Below the pieces are notes generated by a model. That model did not search any database. It was not told the origin of the DNA and was given only the letters and a program-made list of their open reading frames with translations. Position numbers and translations under genes: made by a program. Shown one piece after another: positions 7,709 to 16,576 of a stretch of DNA of 57,176 nt; position 1 is the stretch's first letter; each line of letters begins with the position of its first letter. Location: NCBI RefSeq assembly GCF_000308475.2, contig NZ_BAFT02000064.1, positions 1 through 57,176 on the forward strand, given 5' to 3'. This DNA comes from Nocardia brasiliensis NBRC 14402. GTDB taxonomy: Bacteria; Actinomycetota; Actinomycetes; Mycobacteriales; Mycobacteriaceae.

Positions 7709-8275
7709 ATGACGACGGAAGGTCCGCCCGTGACGGCGGAACGGCTGGTGGCGTTCATCAATACGCGGCACTGCCCCGACGGAGACGACGTGCTGACCGA
7801 CGAGCGCGCACCGGGCTGGCTCGCCGGTTGGCTGGGCCGCGACGGTACGGAGCTGTCCGTCACACCGGATGAGCTGCCGGCCTTGCGGGAGTTGCGCGAA
7901 GGCCTGCGCGAGCTGGCGGCGGCGAACAACGCGCAGGACCCCGATGCCGAGGTATTACGCGGTGCGGCAACGATATTGGCGTCCGTACCGGTCGTCGTCA
8001 CGCTCGGGGACGATCAGCGGGGACCGCAGCTGTCCGCTACCGACCCGGCCCCGGCCCGCGATGTCATCGCCGAAATCGCGCAGACCTATCTCACCGCGCG
8101 CGCCGCGGGCGATTGGACCCGGCTCAAATCCTGCGCGGCCCGGGACTGCCGCTGGGCGTATTTCGACACCTCACGCAATCGTTCCCGCCGCTGGTGCGAT
8201 ATGACCAACTGCGGCAACCGCGCGAAGAACCGCACCTGGCGCGAGCGGGTACGGACCGCCGAACGCGCGCACTAG
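7709..8275 (+). CDS. CGNR zinc-finger regulator with ABATE domain
   Basis: A 188-residue protein. The N-terminal part (AFINTRHCPDGDDVLTDERA) is the ABATE domain, a presumed stress- or ligand-sensing domain. The C-terminal part is the CGNR zinc finger: two Cys pairs, CAARDCRWAYFDTSRNRSRR then WCDMTNCGNRAK, the last containing the family's CGNR letters. Such proteins are thought to bind DNA. Divergent arrangement with the DUF417 gene across about 120 bases suggests it controls that promoter. Confidence 0.9.
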   Translation: MTTEGPPVTAERLVAFINTRHCPDGDDVLTDERAPGWLAGWLGRDGTELSVTPDELPALRELREGLRELAAANNAQDPDAEVLRGAATILASVPVVVTLGDDQRGPQLSATDPAPARDVIAEIAQTYLTARAAGDWTRLKSCAARDCRWAYFDTSRNRSRRWCDMTNCGNRAKNRTWRERVRTAERAH

Positions 8276-8794
8276 CCGATCCGTCGCCGCTCCACCCCGA
8301 GCACGCGAACGCGCGCCTGTTCGCGCTCGAGCCGTAAGGCCTTGCCCTGCACGAAATGAGCAAGGCGGTCGAATTCCGCGAGCAGGAACGTCCGCATGGT
8401 GTAGGCCCGGATCTCGGCGGCGGGGAGACGGTCCGCCATCAGATCGGTCAAGGTCTCCATCCGGCGTTCGGCGCCGCTGGTCGCGGCATACATCTCGTAG
8501 CCCATCCGGGCCCCGCGTACGGCGCACACCAGGTGGGGACGAGCGCGATCACCAGCAGCGGCACCAGGATCGGGTGCAGCACACCCAGTACGCCCGTCAC
8601 CATGACGACGCCGATCACCCCGGAGATCAGGCGCAGGACGCCGTCGACCAATCCCGAGACCGCGTGCGGGGCGCGCTCCCGGATCCGGTGCAGTGTGTTC
8701 TGGAAGACGTCGTCGTCGAAGGCCACCAAGTCACCGCGAGCAAGCGTTCGAGCACCGCGGTGGTGGCCAAAAGCCCGACCGCCGTGCCGTGGCC
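8272..8794 (-). pseudogene. ABC exporter membrane-domain remnant with frameshifts
   Basis: Three reading frames on this strand line up into one ABC-exporter transmembrane domain. Frame one gives AVGLLATTAVLERLLAV, frame two DLVAFDDDVFQNTLHRIRER through VLGVLHPILVPLLVIALVPT, and frame three CAVRGARMGYEMYAATSGAE through RAYTMRTFLLAEFDRL. The order and content match the middle of an exporter subunit (AFDD then ...R..RR... then ...EIR.F). The joins near 8735 and 8525 need indels. The upstream half and the whole ATPase domain are missing. It lies just downstream of ftsK. A sequencing error could explain one shift but not the missing ends. Confidence 0.75.
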
Positions 8795-8812
8795 GGAAAC
8801 CTCAACCGAATT

Positions 8813-11389
8813 TCAGCCGGCGTCCTCGTCCGGCGGCGGCTCGTCGCCACCCCCGCGAATGGTCCACAGCAGGCCGTCCAGCTCGTCCGGCTTGATCAGC
8901 ACGTCGCGCGCCTTGGAACCTTCGCTGGGCCCGACGACACCGCGGGTTTCCATCAGGTCCATCAGGCGGCCCGCCTTGGCGAAGCCGACGCGCAGCTTGC
9001 GCTGCAACATCGAGGTGGAGCCGAACTGCGAGGTGACGACCAGTTCCACCGCTTGGATGAACACCTCGAGGTCGTCGCCGATATCGGGATCGACATCCTT
9101 CTTCTCGCCCGCCTTCGCGGCGGTGACGCCGTCCTGGTATTCGGGTTCGGCCTGGTTCTTGGCGAAATCGACGACGGCGTGGATCTCTTCGTCGCTGATG
9201 AACGCGCCCTGCAGGCGGGTGGGCTTGTTCGCGCCCATCGGCAGGAACAGGCCGTCGCCCATGCCGATCAGTTTCTCCGCGCCCGGCTGGTCCAGGATGA
9301 CCCGCGAGTCCGTCAAAGACGAAGTGGCGAAGGCCAATCGGGATGGCACGTTGGTCTTGATCAGGCCGGTGACCACGTCGACCGAGGGCCGCTGGGTGGC
9401 CAGCACCAGGTGAATGCCTGCGGCACGGGCCTTTTGGGTGATCCGCACGATCGCGTCCTCGACGTCGCGCGGCGCGGTCATCATCAGGTCGGCCAGCTCG
9501 TCGACGATGGCGAGGATGTACGGGTAGGGCCGATACACCCGTTCGCTGCCGAGCGGTGCGGTGATCGCGCCCGACTTCACCTTCTTGTTGAAATCGTCGA
9601 TATGGCGAACCTTGTTGGCCTGCATGTCCTGATAGCGCTGCTCCATCTCCTCCACCAGCCAGGCCAGCGCCGCGGCGGCCTTCTTCGGCTGGGTGATGAT
9701 GGGCGTGATCAGGTGCGGAATGCCCTCGTACGGAGTGAGTTCCACCATCTTCGGGTCGATCAGGATCATCCTGACCTCTTCCGGCGTGGCCCGGTGCAGC
9801 AGCGAGACCAGCATCGAGTTAACGAAACTGGACTTACCCGAGCCGGTGGAACCGGCCACCAGCAGATGCGGCATCTTGGCCAGGTTCGCCGCGAGATAGT
9901 CGCCCTCGATGTTCTTGCCGAGGCCGATCACCAAGGGGTGATGGTCGTTTCGGGTCGAGGGCGCCTTGAGCACGTCGGCGAGGCGGACCAGTTCCCGGTC
10001 GGCGTTGGGCACCTCGATGCCGACCGCGGACTTGCCGGGGATCGGCGCGAGCAGCCGGACATTCTCCGTGGCAACGGCATACGCGATGTTGCGGGCCAGT
10101 GCGGTGATCTTCTCGACCTTGACGCCCGGGCCGAGCTCGACCTCGTAGCGGGTGACGGTCGGGCCGCGCACGAAGCCGGTGACCGCCGCGTCGATCTTGA
10201 ACTGCACCAGCACCTCGGTGATCGCCTCGATCATCGATTCGTTGGCGGCACTGCGCTTCTTGGGCGGATCGCCGTCGGTCAGCAGACTGAGCGGCGGCAG
10301 CGTGTAATCGCCCTCGACCTCGCGATCGGTGACGAACTCCAGCTGTTTCGGCGGCGGCGGGGTCTGATCCTCGACCTCGACCACCTTGGCCGGGCGCTGT
10401 TTCTTCGGCTTCGGCGGCGCCGGCGGCTCCTCGGTGACGATCGGCTTCGCGTCGCGCAGCGGGGGTTCGCCGAGCACCTCGGTCACCGCGTCGCCGTCCC
10501 CGAACTCGTCGGCGGGATAGTTCTCGGCCGGTGTGCGGCCGCGGCGCTTCGACCGGGACGAGTGCAGCGGGAAGCCGTCCGCGTCGTACTTCGCGGGGTC
10601 GTATTCGCCGTCGTACTCCCCGTATTCGTCGCCGCCGCTGCCGGTGCCGAAGTACTCGCGCAGTTTGGCAGGCACCTCGCGAACCGTGGTGCCGGTGAGC
10701 AGCAGCACACCGAACACGATGGCCAGCAACAGGATCGGGACCGAGAGCCAGGCGGTGAGCCCGTCGGTGAGCGGGCCGCCGACCACGAAGCCGACGAACC
10801 CCGCGGCGTGCGCGCGTCCGTGCGGATCGGTCGGGGCACCGGCGATGACGTGCCACAGTCCGAGCACCGGCAGACCGACCAGCAGCCCGCCGAGCACCAG
10901 CCGCGGCCGGATCTCCGGACGCGGCTCGGTGCGCATGAGCACGACGGCGATCGCGGTCGCCACGAACGGCAGCCCCGCCGACGCCGACCCGGAGACCGCA
11001 CGGATGGCCTCGCCGACCCAGTGCCCCACCGGGCCGCCGGCGGACAACCACACCGCGGCGGCGATCACCGCACTCAACGCGATCAGGGCCAGTGCGACGC
11101 CGTCGCGACGGTGCCCGTGCTCGATCTCGCCCGCCCGGCTGACCGCCCTGGTGGTGGCGCCGAGCCCGCGCGCGAGCATGTTCCACCCGCTGCTGATCCC
11201 CCTACTGAACACCGCGAGCGGGGCCGTGTTCGACGCGCGCCGGACCGGCCGGCGGGCGGGTTGCCTGCGCCCGCGCGGTGCGGCCGTGCCGCGGGGTGTC
11301 GCCGAACGGGTCCGTGCCGTGGTGGTCCTGCCCCGCGCCGATCCCGCCCGCGCCCGAGTAGTCGTGGTGCTGCGGGACTTACCTGCCAT
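8813..11389 (-). CDS. ftsK: DNA translocase FtsK/SpoIIIE
   Basis: An 858-residue septal DNA translocase that moves chromosome termini through the closing septum and activates dif recombination. The first 55 residues are Arg/Thr/Ala rich, then come four membrane segments (about residues 98-245), an acidic/Pro linker and the motor. Walker A is LLVAGSTGSGKSSFVNSMLV, Walker B is RMILIDPKMVEL, and FVNS/ATQRPSVDVVTG follow. The winged-helix gamma domain at the C-terminus has GFAKAGRLMDLMETRGVVGP. Length is normal for actinobacteria. In mycobacteria argA lies immediately next to it; here 6.7 kb of other genes lie between. Confidence 0.97.
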   Translation of the reverse strand: MAGKSRSTTTTRARAGSARGRTTTARTRSATPRGTAAPRGRRQPARRPVRRASNTAPLAVFSRGISSGWNMLARGLGATTRAVSRAGEIEHGHRRDGVALALIALSAVIAAAVWLSAGGPVGHWVGEAIRAVSGSASAGLPFVATAIAVVLMRTEPRPEIRPRLVLGGLLVGLPVLGLWHVIAGAPTDPHGRAHAAGFVGFVVGGPLTDGLTAWLSVPILLLAIVFGVLLLTGTTVREVPAKLREYFGTGSGGDEYGEYDGEYDPAKYDADGFPLHSSRSKRRGRTPAENYPADEFGDGDAVTEVLGEPPLRDAKPIVTEEPPAPPKPKKQRPAKVVEVEDQTPPPPKQLEFVTDREVEGDYTLPPLSLLTDGDPPKKRSAANESMIEAITEVLVQFKIDAAVTGFVRGPTVTRYEVELGPGVKVEKITALARNIAYAVATENVRLLAPIPGKSAVGIEVPNADRELVRLADVLKAPSTRNDHHPLVIGLGKNIEGDYLAANLAKMPHLLVAGSTGSGKSSFVNSMLVSLLHRATPEEVRMILIDPKMVELTPYEGIPHLITPIITQPKKAAAALAWLVEEMEQRYQDMQANKVRHIDDFNKKVKSGAITAPLGSERVYRPYPYILAIVDELADLMMTAPRDVEDAIVRITQKARAAGIHLVLATQRPSVDVVTGLIKTNVPSRLAFATSSLTDSRVILDQPGAEKLIGMGDGLFLPMGANKPTRLQGAFISDEEIHAVVDFAKNQAEPEYQDGVTAAKAGEKKDVDPDIGDDLEVFIQAVELVVTSQFGSTSMLQRKLRVGFAKAGRLMDLMETRGVVGPSEGSKARDVLIKPDELDGLLWTIRGGGDEPPPDEDAG

Positions 11390-11634
11390 GGGTCAAGGCT
11401 AGCCGCAAACGCCCCATCCAGACCATCCGCAACACTGGTACCCCACGCCACAACGGCACGTAACTGTGCGGATGCCCAGGTCGGCGGCGATGACGGACCG
11501 TCGGTCACAACCCCCGCTCAGCGCCCGCTTCCGCGTGTCGGACGCACCTCGCGCGCTCCGGCATCCGGCCCCGGCTGTCGATCAGGAGCGTCCGACCGAA
11601 CCAGGGCCGCCGAGCCGGGTGGACGCCCGGCAGG

Positions 11635-12258
11635 TCAGATCGAGCGATCCAAGTCCAGCACGGCGCGTACCGCCTCCGGCTCGCCGGTCGTCGCCAACCG
11701 GACCTCGTCCCGCCCGAACGCGTGCAGCAGCAGTTCCGACGGTTTGCCGGTCAACGTGACCTCGCCACCCGATTTCGCGCCGGCCGTCGCCCGCTTGCCG
11801 TCCGGCGTCGCGAGCACGACCCGGACCGGCGCCTTGCGGTAGGAGCGGACGGCCATGCGGCGCACCAGCGCCCACAGCGCGGCCTCATCGGCGGCGGGCA
11901 GCTCACGCGGCGCCCAGCCGGGTGCGCCGCGACGCACGTCCTCGTGGTGCACGAACATCTCGGACAGGTTCGCGATCGCATCCACCGGACGCAGCGGCGA
12001 CCACCACGGCGGGCCGGTGCGCACCTCGTCGAGCAGTTCGGGGAACGGTTTGCGAGCCGCTTTCGCCTGCACCCCTTCGAGATACCCGGCCAGCGGTTTC
12101 AGCAGGATGCCCGGCGCCGCGTCCGGCCTGCGCTCACGCACCACCAGGTGGGCGGCCAGGTCGCGCACCGTCCACGAGCCGCACAGCGTCGGCGCCTCCG
12201 GCCCGGCCGCCACCATCGCCTGCACCAGCTGCTGCCGTTCGCGCTGCGCCATGCTCAT
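11635..12258 (-). CDS. TIGR03085 family metal-binding protein (DinB / mycothiol-dependent fold)
   Basis: A 207-residue protein. It opens MSMAQRERQQLVQAM and has APTLCGSWTVRDLAAHLVVR at about residue 25-45, the standard N-terminal motif of the mycothiol-dependent maleylpyruvate isomerase fold, with His ligand in AAHL. A second motif, NLSEMFVHHEDVRRGAPGWA, supplies the other two histidines. The TIGR03085 group is actinobacterial and of unknown substrate. Another in-frame ATG two codons later is possible. It is 245 bases from ftsK, a stretch in which I see nothing else. Confidence 0.88.
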   Translation of the reverse strand: MSMAQRERQQLVQAMVAAGPEAPTLCGSWTVRDLAAHLVVRERRPDAAPGILLKPLAGYLEGVQAKAARKPFPELLDEVRTGPPWWSPLRPVDAIANLSEMFVHHEDVRRGAPGWAPRELPAADEAALWALVRRMAVRSYRKAPVRVVLATPDGKRATAGAKSGGEVTLTGKPSELLLHAFGRDEVRLATTGEPEAVRAVLDLDRSI

Positions 12259-12439
12259 CCGCTGAACATACCGACCACGCCCCGCGGCCGAGACCCCACC
12301 CATTCCGAATAGGACCTACTTCTGATTCCGGACACGCGAACCCCCGATTTCCTGGGTAGCGCAATGAGTGTTCGCTATGTACCTTGTCACTCGGTCCATC
12401 GGGTCGTGGACTCTTGAAACGAAGAAGGGCAAATTCCCT

Positions 12440-12820
12440 GTGAAGAAGTTTCTTACTGGTGCGGCCGTGATCGCGGCGACAGGTTGCGCGCTGGCTATCA
12501 GCGCGCCCGCCGCGCAAGCCAAGCCGTACAACTACGGTGCGATCGCGTTGTCGACGTCGACCGGGTTGATCGGGTACTCCTACGATTACCCGGATTCCTC
12601 GTCCGCGCAGGCGCGGGCGGTCCGCAGCTGCGGGGCGAGCGACTGCGAGACCGTGGTGTGGTTCGCCAACGGATGTGGTGCCGTGGCGTACTCGAACCGG
12701 ACCGGCAACTACAGCTGGGCCTACGCCGCCTCGCGCCGGTCCGCGCAGAGCAAGGCTTTGTCCTACAACAACTCCGACGCCTACATCGTGCACTGGAACT
12801 GCACGTCCAACCACGGCTGA
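12440..12820 (+). CDS. Secreted DUF4189 protein
   Basis: A 126-residue exported protein with a GTG start behind GAAGAAGGG. The signal peptide is KKFLTGAAVIAATGCALAIS with cleavage likely after APAAQA. The mature part is a DUF4189 domain: YGAIALSTSTGLIGYSYDYP, then RSCGASDCETVVWFANGCGA with paired cysteines, and WAYAASRRSAQSKAL. DUF4189 is common in secreted nocardial and mycobacterial proteins and has no agreed function. A lipoprotein gene follows 15 bases later on the same strand, so the two are probably cotranscribed. Confidence 0.88.
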   Translation: MKKFLTGAAVIAATGCALAISAPAAQAKPYNYGAIALSTSTGLIGYSYDYPDSSSAQARAVRSCGASDCETVVWFANGCGAVAYSNRTGNYSWAYAASRRSAQSKALSYNNSDAYIVHWNCTSNHG

Positions 12821-12835
12821 TTCAGGGGAAACACA

Positions 12836-13402
12836 GTGAAGCATCGCACTTTCCGCACCGCCGTGGCCGTCGTGCTGACCGCCGCCGCGTGCACGCTCAC
12901 CGCCTGTGCCTCGGGCAACGACGACAAGAAGGACGCGTCGCCGAGCACCAGCGCCAACGCCGACACGCAGCCGGGGGAACTGCAGGGCGGCAGCGACAAG
13001 GGTGAGAAGGAGACCGGCTCCGCGCCGACCACGCCGTCCTCGCCCGCTTTGGCCAAGCCGTCGGTGCAGCAGCTCAACGACCGTCTCACCAAGGCGTTCG
13101 ATCCCGCTGTGCCGAACAAGGAGAAGATCAGCTGGATCCAGGCCGCCGAGCAGGATCCGTACCTGGTCGCCAACCTGGTCGACGCCGCCAAGAAGCAGGA
13201 CGTCAAGGTCGAGGTCACCAACGTTCAGGAACCGCAGGACGGCAAGGTGAAGGCCGACGCGAAGGTCACCATCGGCGGCTCGCCGGTCGACAACGCGTTC
13301 ATCTCCTTCGTCTCCGAAGGCGGCGAATGGAAGGTCGATCACACCTTCGCGTGCAACATCGTCAAGAGCGCCAAGATCGAATCCGCGGCCTGCCAGGAAT
13401 GA
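12836..13402 (+). CDS. Mtb12-like lipoprotein
   Basis: A 188-residue protein with GTG start. The lipobox is Leu-Thr-Ala-Cys after the hydrophobic AVAVVLTAAACTL, giving a lipidated cysteine near residue 24. A charged Ser/Asp/Lys linker follows, then a domain starting at VQQLNDRLTKAFDPAVPNKE and ending GGEWKVDHTFACNIVKSA. The arrangement and the GxWK...FAC ending resemble mycobacterial Mtb12 (CFP-2) low-molecular-weight antigens. A role is not established. A strong bidirectional hairpin lies 30 bases after the stop, facing rnj. Confidence 0.78.
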   Translation: MKHRTFRTAVAVVLTAAACTLTACASGNDDKKDASPSTSANADTQPGELQGGSDKGEKETGSAPTTPSSPALAKPSVQQLNDRLTKAFDPAVPNKEKISWIQAAEQDPYLVANLVDAAKKQDVKVEVTNVQEPQDGKVKADAKVTIGGSPVDNAFISFVSEGGEWKVDHTFACNIVKSAKIESAACQE

Positions 13403-13432
13403 GCTGGTCCCGGGAATGAACTGAGCCACGAC

Positions 13433-13468
13433 GAAAAGCGCCGGTTGCCAAGGCAACCGGCGCTTTTC
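13433..13468. terminator. Bidirectional terminator between the lipoprotein gene and rnj
   Basis: A nearly perfect 17-bp inverted repeat beginning GAAAAGCGCCGGTTGCC and ending in TTTTC on both strands, since the A-tract at its left edge becomes a U-tract in the other direction. It lies between two converging genes and can stop transcripts from both sides. Confidence 0.88.
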
Positions 13469-13479
13469 CTGGTTCTGGG

Positions 13480-15522
13480 TCAGACGCCGATGACGGTCGG
13501 CACGATCATCGGGCGGCGGCGGTAGGTGTCGGCCACCCAGCGCCCGACCACGCGCCGCACGCTCTGCGCGATGCGATGCGTATCGGTGACGCCCTCGGTC
13601 GCCAGGCGCAACAGCTCGGCCTCGACGAGTTGAGCCGCGTCCGACAGCGCCGTCGGGTCGTCGGAGAAGCCACGACCGCTGAGTTCGGGCGGGCTGACCG
13701 CCTTGCCGGTGGTCTCGTCGATCGCGACGGTGATCGAGATGAACCCGCCCTCGCCGAGCACCAGACGATCCGACAGCGTCGACTCGCCGACATCGCCGAC
13801 CGACAGGCCGTCGACGTACACGTGCCCGACCGGTACCCGGCCGACGATGCTCGCGATACCGTCGACCAGGTCCACCACCACGCCGTCCTCGGCGAGCATG
13901 ACCCGATCCTCCGGCACCCCGGTCGCGATGGCGAGCGCGGCGTTGGCGCGCAGATGCCGCCATTCGCCGTGCACCGGCATGGCGTTCGTCGGCCGCACCG
14001 CGTTGTACAGGTAGAGCAGCTCACCCGCGGAGGCGTGCCCGGAGACGTGCACCTTGGCGTTCTGCTGCGTGATCACCGTGGCACCGAGCCGGGCCAAGCC
14101 GTTGACCACGGCGAACACCGAGTTCTCGTTGCCCGGGATGAGCGAGGAGGCCAGCACCACCAGGTCGTCCTGGCGGATGTTGATCTGCCGGTGATCGCCG
14201 CGCGCCATCCGGGACAGCGCCGAGAGCGGCTCGCCCTGCGAACCGGTGGAGATCAGCACCAACCGGTCGCCGGGCAGCGTCGCGGCCTGGTCGAGCTCCA
14301 CGACGATGTTGTCCGGCACGGTCAGATAGCCGAGATCCTGCGCGATCTGCATGTTGCGGACCATCGAGCGGCCGACGAAACACACCCGCCTGCCGTACTT
14401 CTGCGCGACATCGACCACCTGCTGGATGCGGTGCACGTGGCTGGCGAAGGACGCGACGATCACCCGGTTGCGCGCCTTGCCGATCACCGTGTCGAGCACG
14501 CCGCCGATCTCACGCTCCGGCGTGACGAAGCCGGGCACCTCGGCATTGGTGGAGTCCACCAGGAACAGGTCGACGCCCTCGTCGCCGAGCCGGGAGAAAC
14601 CGGCCAGGTCGGTGAGCCTGCCGTCGAGCGGCAGCTGGTCGAGCTTGATATCGCCGGTATGCAGCGCCACACCCGCCGGGGTGCGGATGGCGACGGCCAG
14701 CGCGTCCGGGATGGAGTGGTTCACGGCGAAGAACTCGCAGGCGAACGGCCCGTGATCGGTGTGCTGACCCTCGACGACCTCGACCAGCTTCGGCTGCTGC
14801 CGGTGCTCCCGGCACTTGGCCGCGACCAGTGCGAGGGTGAACTTGGAGCCGACCACCGGAATATCGGAGCGTAGCCGCAGCAGGAACGGCACCGCGCCGA
14901 TGTGATCCTCGTGGCCGTGCGTGAGCACCACGGCCACCACATCGGCCATCCGATGCTCGATAGGCCGGAAATCGGGCAGGATCAGGTCGACACCGGGCTG
15001 CTGATCCTCGGGGAACAGCACACCGCAGTCGACGATGAGCAGCTTGCCGCCGTACTCGAAAACGGTCATGTTGCGCCCGATTTCGCCGATCCCGCCCAGC
15101 GCGAAGACGCGCAGGCCGTTCTTCGGCAGCTTCGGCGGCGTGCCGAGCCGGTCGTGCGCGGGCGTGACAGCCCGCGGGTCCTGCTGCGCCGGCTGTTCGC
15201 CGCGACCGCGACCGGACTGCTGACGACCGCGACCGGACTTCTTGGCCTGCTGGTTGTGCTGCGGCGCCTCGGCGCGCGCCGCCTTCTTCGGCGGCGCGGA
15301 CTTCTTCGACTGCGTCGCCTGCACGGCGGCCGAGCGCTCGGTCCGCTCGGCGTCGCCGGTGCGCACCGACTTCTCGGAGACCACCTCGGTCACCTCGACC
15401 ACCTCGGTGACTTCCGGTGCTGCGGCAGGCTTTTCGACCGGCGCGGGCGGCGGCACCGGCGCGGGCGCACCGGCGGCCCGGCTGGCAGTACGACGCGGAC
15501 GACGAGCTAGCGGTTCACTCAT
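13480..15522 (-). CDS. rnj: Ribonuclease J
   Basis: A 680-residue metallo-beta-lactamase/beta-CASP ribonuclease, acting in mRNA decay and rRNA maturation. Residues 1-125 are a Pro/Ala/Lys/Arg-rich disordered extension with QSGRGRGEQ-like basic stretches. The catalytic domain begins at KNGLRVFALGGIGEIGRNMT and has VLTHGHEDHIGAVPFLLRLR (HxHxDH zinc site), VNHSIPDALAVAI and HTGDIKLDQ. The beta-CASP region contains STGSQGEPLSAL and HVSGHAS. Its ATG overlaps the dapA stop by four bases, so it is coupled to dapA as in mycobacteria. Confidence 0.97.
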   Translation of the reverse strand: MSEPLARRPRRTASRAAGAPAPVPPPAPVEKPAAAPEVTEVVEVTEVVSEKSVRTGDAERTERSAAVQATQSKKSAPPKKAARAEAPQHNQQAKKSGRGRQQSGRGRGEQPAQQDPRAVTPAHDRLGTPPKLPKNGLRVFALGGIGEIGRNMTVFEYGGKLLIVDCGVLFPEDQQPGVDLILPDFRPIEHRMADVVAVVLTHGHEDHIGAVPFLLRLRSDIPVVGSKFTLALVAAKCREHRQQPKLVEVVEGQHTDHGPFACEFFAVNHSIPDALAVAIRTPAGVALHTGDIKLDQLPLDGRLTDLAGFSRLGDEGVDLFLVDSTNAEVPGFVTPEREIGGVLDTVIGKARNRVIVASFASHVHRIQQVVDVAQKYGRRVCFVGRSMVRNMQIAQDLGYLTVPDNIVVELDQAATLPGDRLVLISTGSQGEPLSALSRMARGDHRQINIRQDDLVVLASSLIPGNENSVFAVVNGLARLGATVITQQNAKVHVSGHASAGELLYLYNAVRPTNAMPVHGEWRHLRANAALAIATGVPEDRVMLAEDGVVVDLVDGIASIVGRVPVGHVYVDGLSVGDVGESTLSDRLVLGEGGFISITVAIDETTGKAVSPPELSGRGFSDDPTALSDAAQLVEAELLRLATEGVTDTHRIAQSVRRVVGRWVADTYRRRPMIVPTVIGV

Positions 15523-16427
15523 GCGAGCACCCCCGCCACCCGCAGATCAGCGGCCAGGACCTCGAGTTGTTCCGGTGACGGCATCAATTGTGGTAACCGT
15601 GGCTCACCCACCTCGATGCCGAGCAGGTGCAGACCCGCCTTGCTCATCGCGACACCGCCCAAGCGGAACATCGCGGCGTTCAACGGCACCAGGCTCGCGT
15701 TGATATCGCGGGCGCGCACCACGTCACCGGCGGTGTAGGCGGTCAGCAGCTCACGCAGCCGCTCGGGCACCAGATGCCCGATGACGCTGATGAATCCGGT
15801 CGCGCCGACCGAGAGCCAGGGCAGGTTCAGCGTGTCGTCGCCGGAGTAGAAGGCCAGACCGGTGTTCGCGATGAGGTCGGCGCCCGCGTTGATATCGCCC
15901 TTGGCATCCTTCACCGCGACGATCCGCGGATGCTCGGCCAGGCGGCGCAAGGTGTCCGTGGCGATCGGCACCACCGAGCGCGGCGGAATGTCGTACAGGG
16001 TGACCGGCAGGTCGGTGGCATCGGCGACCGCGGTGAAATGCGCGAGCAGGCCCTCCTGCGAGGGACGCGAGTAATAGGGCGTGACCACGAGCAGGCCGTG
16101 TGCACCGGCCCGTTGCGCGTTGCGCGCCAACTCGATCGAGTGGGCGGTGTCGTAGGTGCCCGCGCCCGCGATCACGGTGGCGCGCGTGCCGACCGCGTCG
16201 ACGACGGCGCGCAGCAGGTCCGCCTTCTCCGATTCGGTGGTAGTCGGTGATTCGCCCGTGGTCCCGGAGATCGCGAGCAGATCGACACCGCGATCGATCA
16301 GGTGTGACGCGAGAGCGACTCCGGCATCGACGTCGAGCTTGCCGTCGGCACTGAAGGGAGTCACCATCGCGACACCAACTGTGCCGGACGCACTCAGCTC
16401 GCTTTGCGTCGAATTACCGTTCGTCAT
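15519..16427 (-). CDS. dapA: 4-hydroxy-tetrahydrodipicolinate synthase
   Basis: A 302-residue enzyme of lysine and diaminopimelate synthesis, condensing pyruvate with aspartate semialdehyde. Seen are AMVTPFSADGKLDVDAG, the ISGTTGESPTTTESEK phosphate-like loop, the catalytic tyrosine in LLVVTPYYSRPSQEG, YDIPPRS, and the Schiff-base lysine in RIVAVKDAKGDI. The start MTNGNSTQSELS was preferred over upstream in-frame sequence, which is not conserved-looking. The gene heads the dapA-rnj operon. In mycobacteria thyX lies upstream; here a divergent ribbon-helix-helix gene does. Confidence 0.96.
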   Translation of the reverse strand: MTNGNSTQSELSASGTVGVAMVTPFSADGKLDVDAGVALASHLIDRGVDLLAISGTTGESPTTTESEKADLLRAVVDAVGTRATVIAGAGTYDTAHSIELARNAQRAGAHGLLVVTPYYSRPSQEGLLAHFTAVADATDLPVTLYDIPPRSVVPIATDTLRRLAEHPRIVAVKDAKGDINAGADLIANTGLAFYSGDDTLNLPWLSVGATGFISVIGHLVPERLRELLTAYTAGDVVRARDINASLVPLNAAMFRLGGVAMSKAGLHLLGIEVGEPRLPQLMPSPEQLEVLAADLRVAGVLA

Positions 16428-16522
16428 GGTCAGAAAGGCTACCCGGTCGGGATAACGCCCTCGACACCCTCGTCTCCGAACGGACCGGCCAGTCGGGTGA
16501 TCCCGCTCCCATTCCGTCACGG

Positions 16523-16576
16523 TGATGTCATTCTCGTCCTTGCCGGACATCACATATGGCGTCACACTGATGTCAT
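16523..16576. promoter_or_regulatory. Three TGATGTC repeats in front of the ribbon-helix-helix gene (probable operator)
   Basis: TGATGTC occurs at 16523-16529 and 16568-16574 in direct orientation and as its complement GACATCA at 16546-16552. Centres are 23 and 22 bases apart, about two helical turns each. The last copy touches the start codon at 16575, so binding there would block translation initiation and probably the promoter. Ribbon-helix-helix proteins often bind such short repeats in front of their own genes. Function is inferred. Confidence 0.5.

Noticed and set aside
11390..11634. Possible small gene between ftsK and the TIGR03085 gene
   Set aside because: Frames here lack ribosome sites and give Arg/Pro-rich low-complexity translations.
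8693..11842. 1049-codon frame antisense to ftsK
   Set aside because: Same effect: no domain, no ribosome site, and ftsK with all motifs lies on the other strand.
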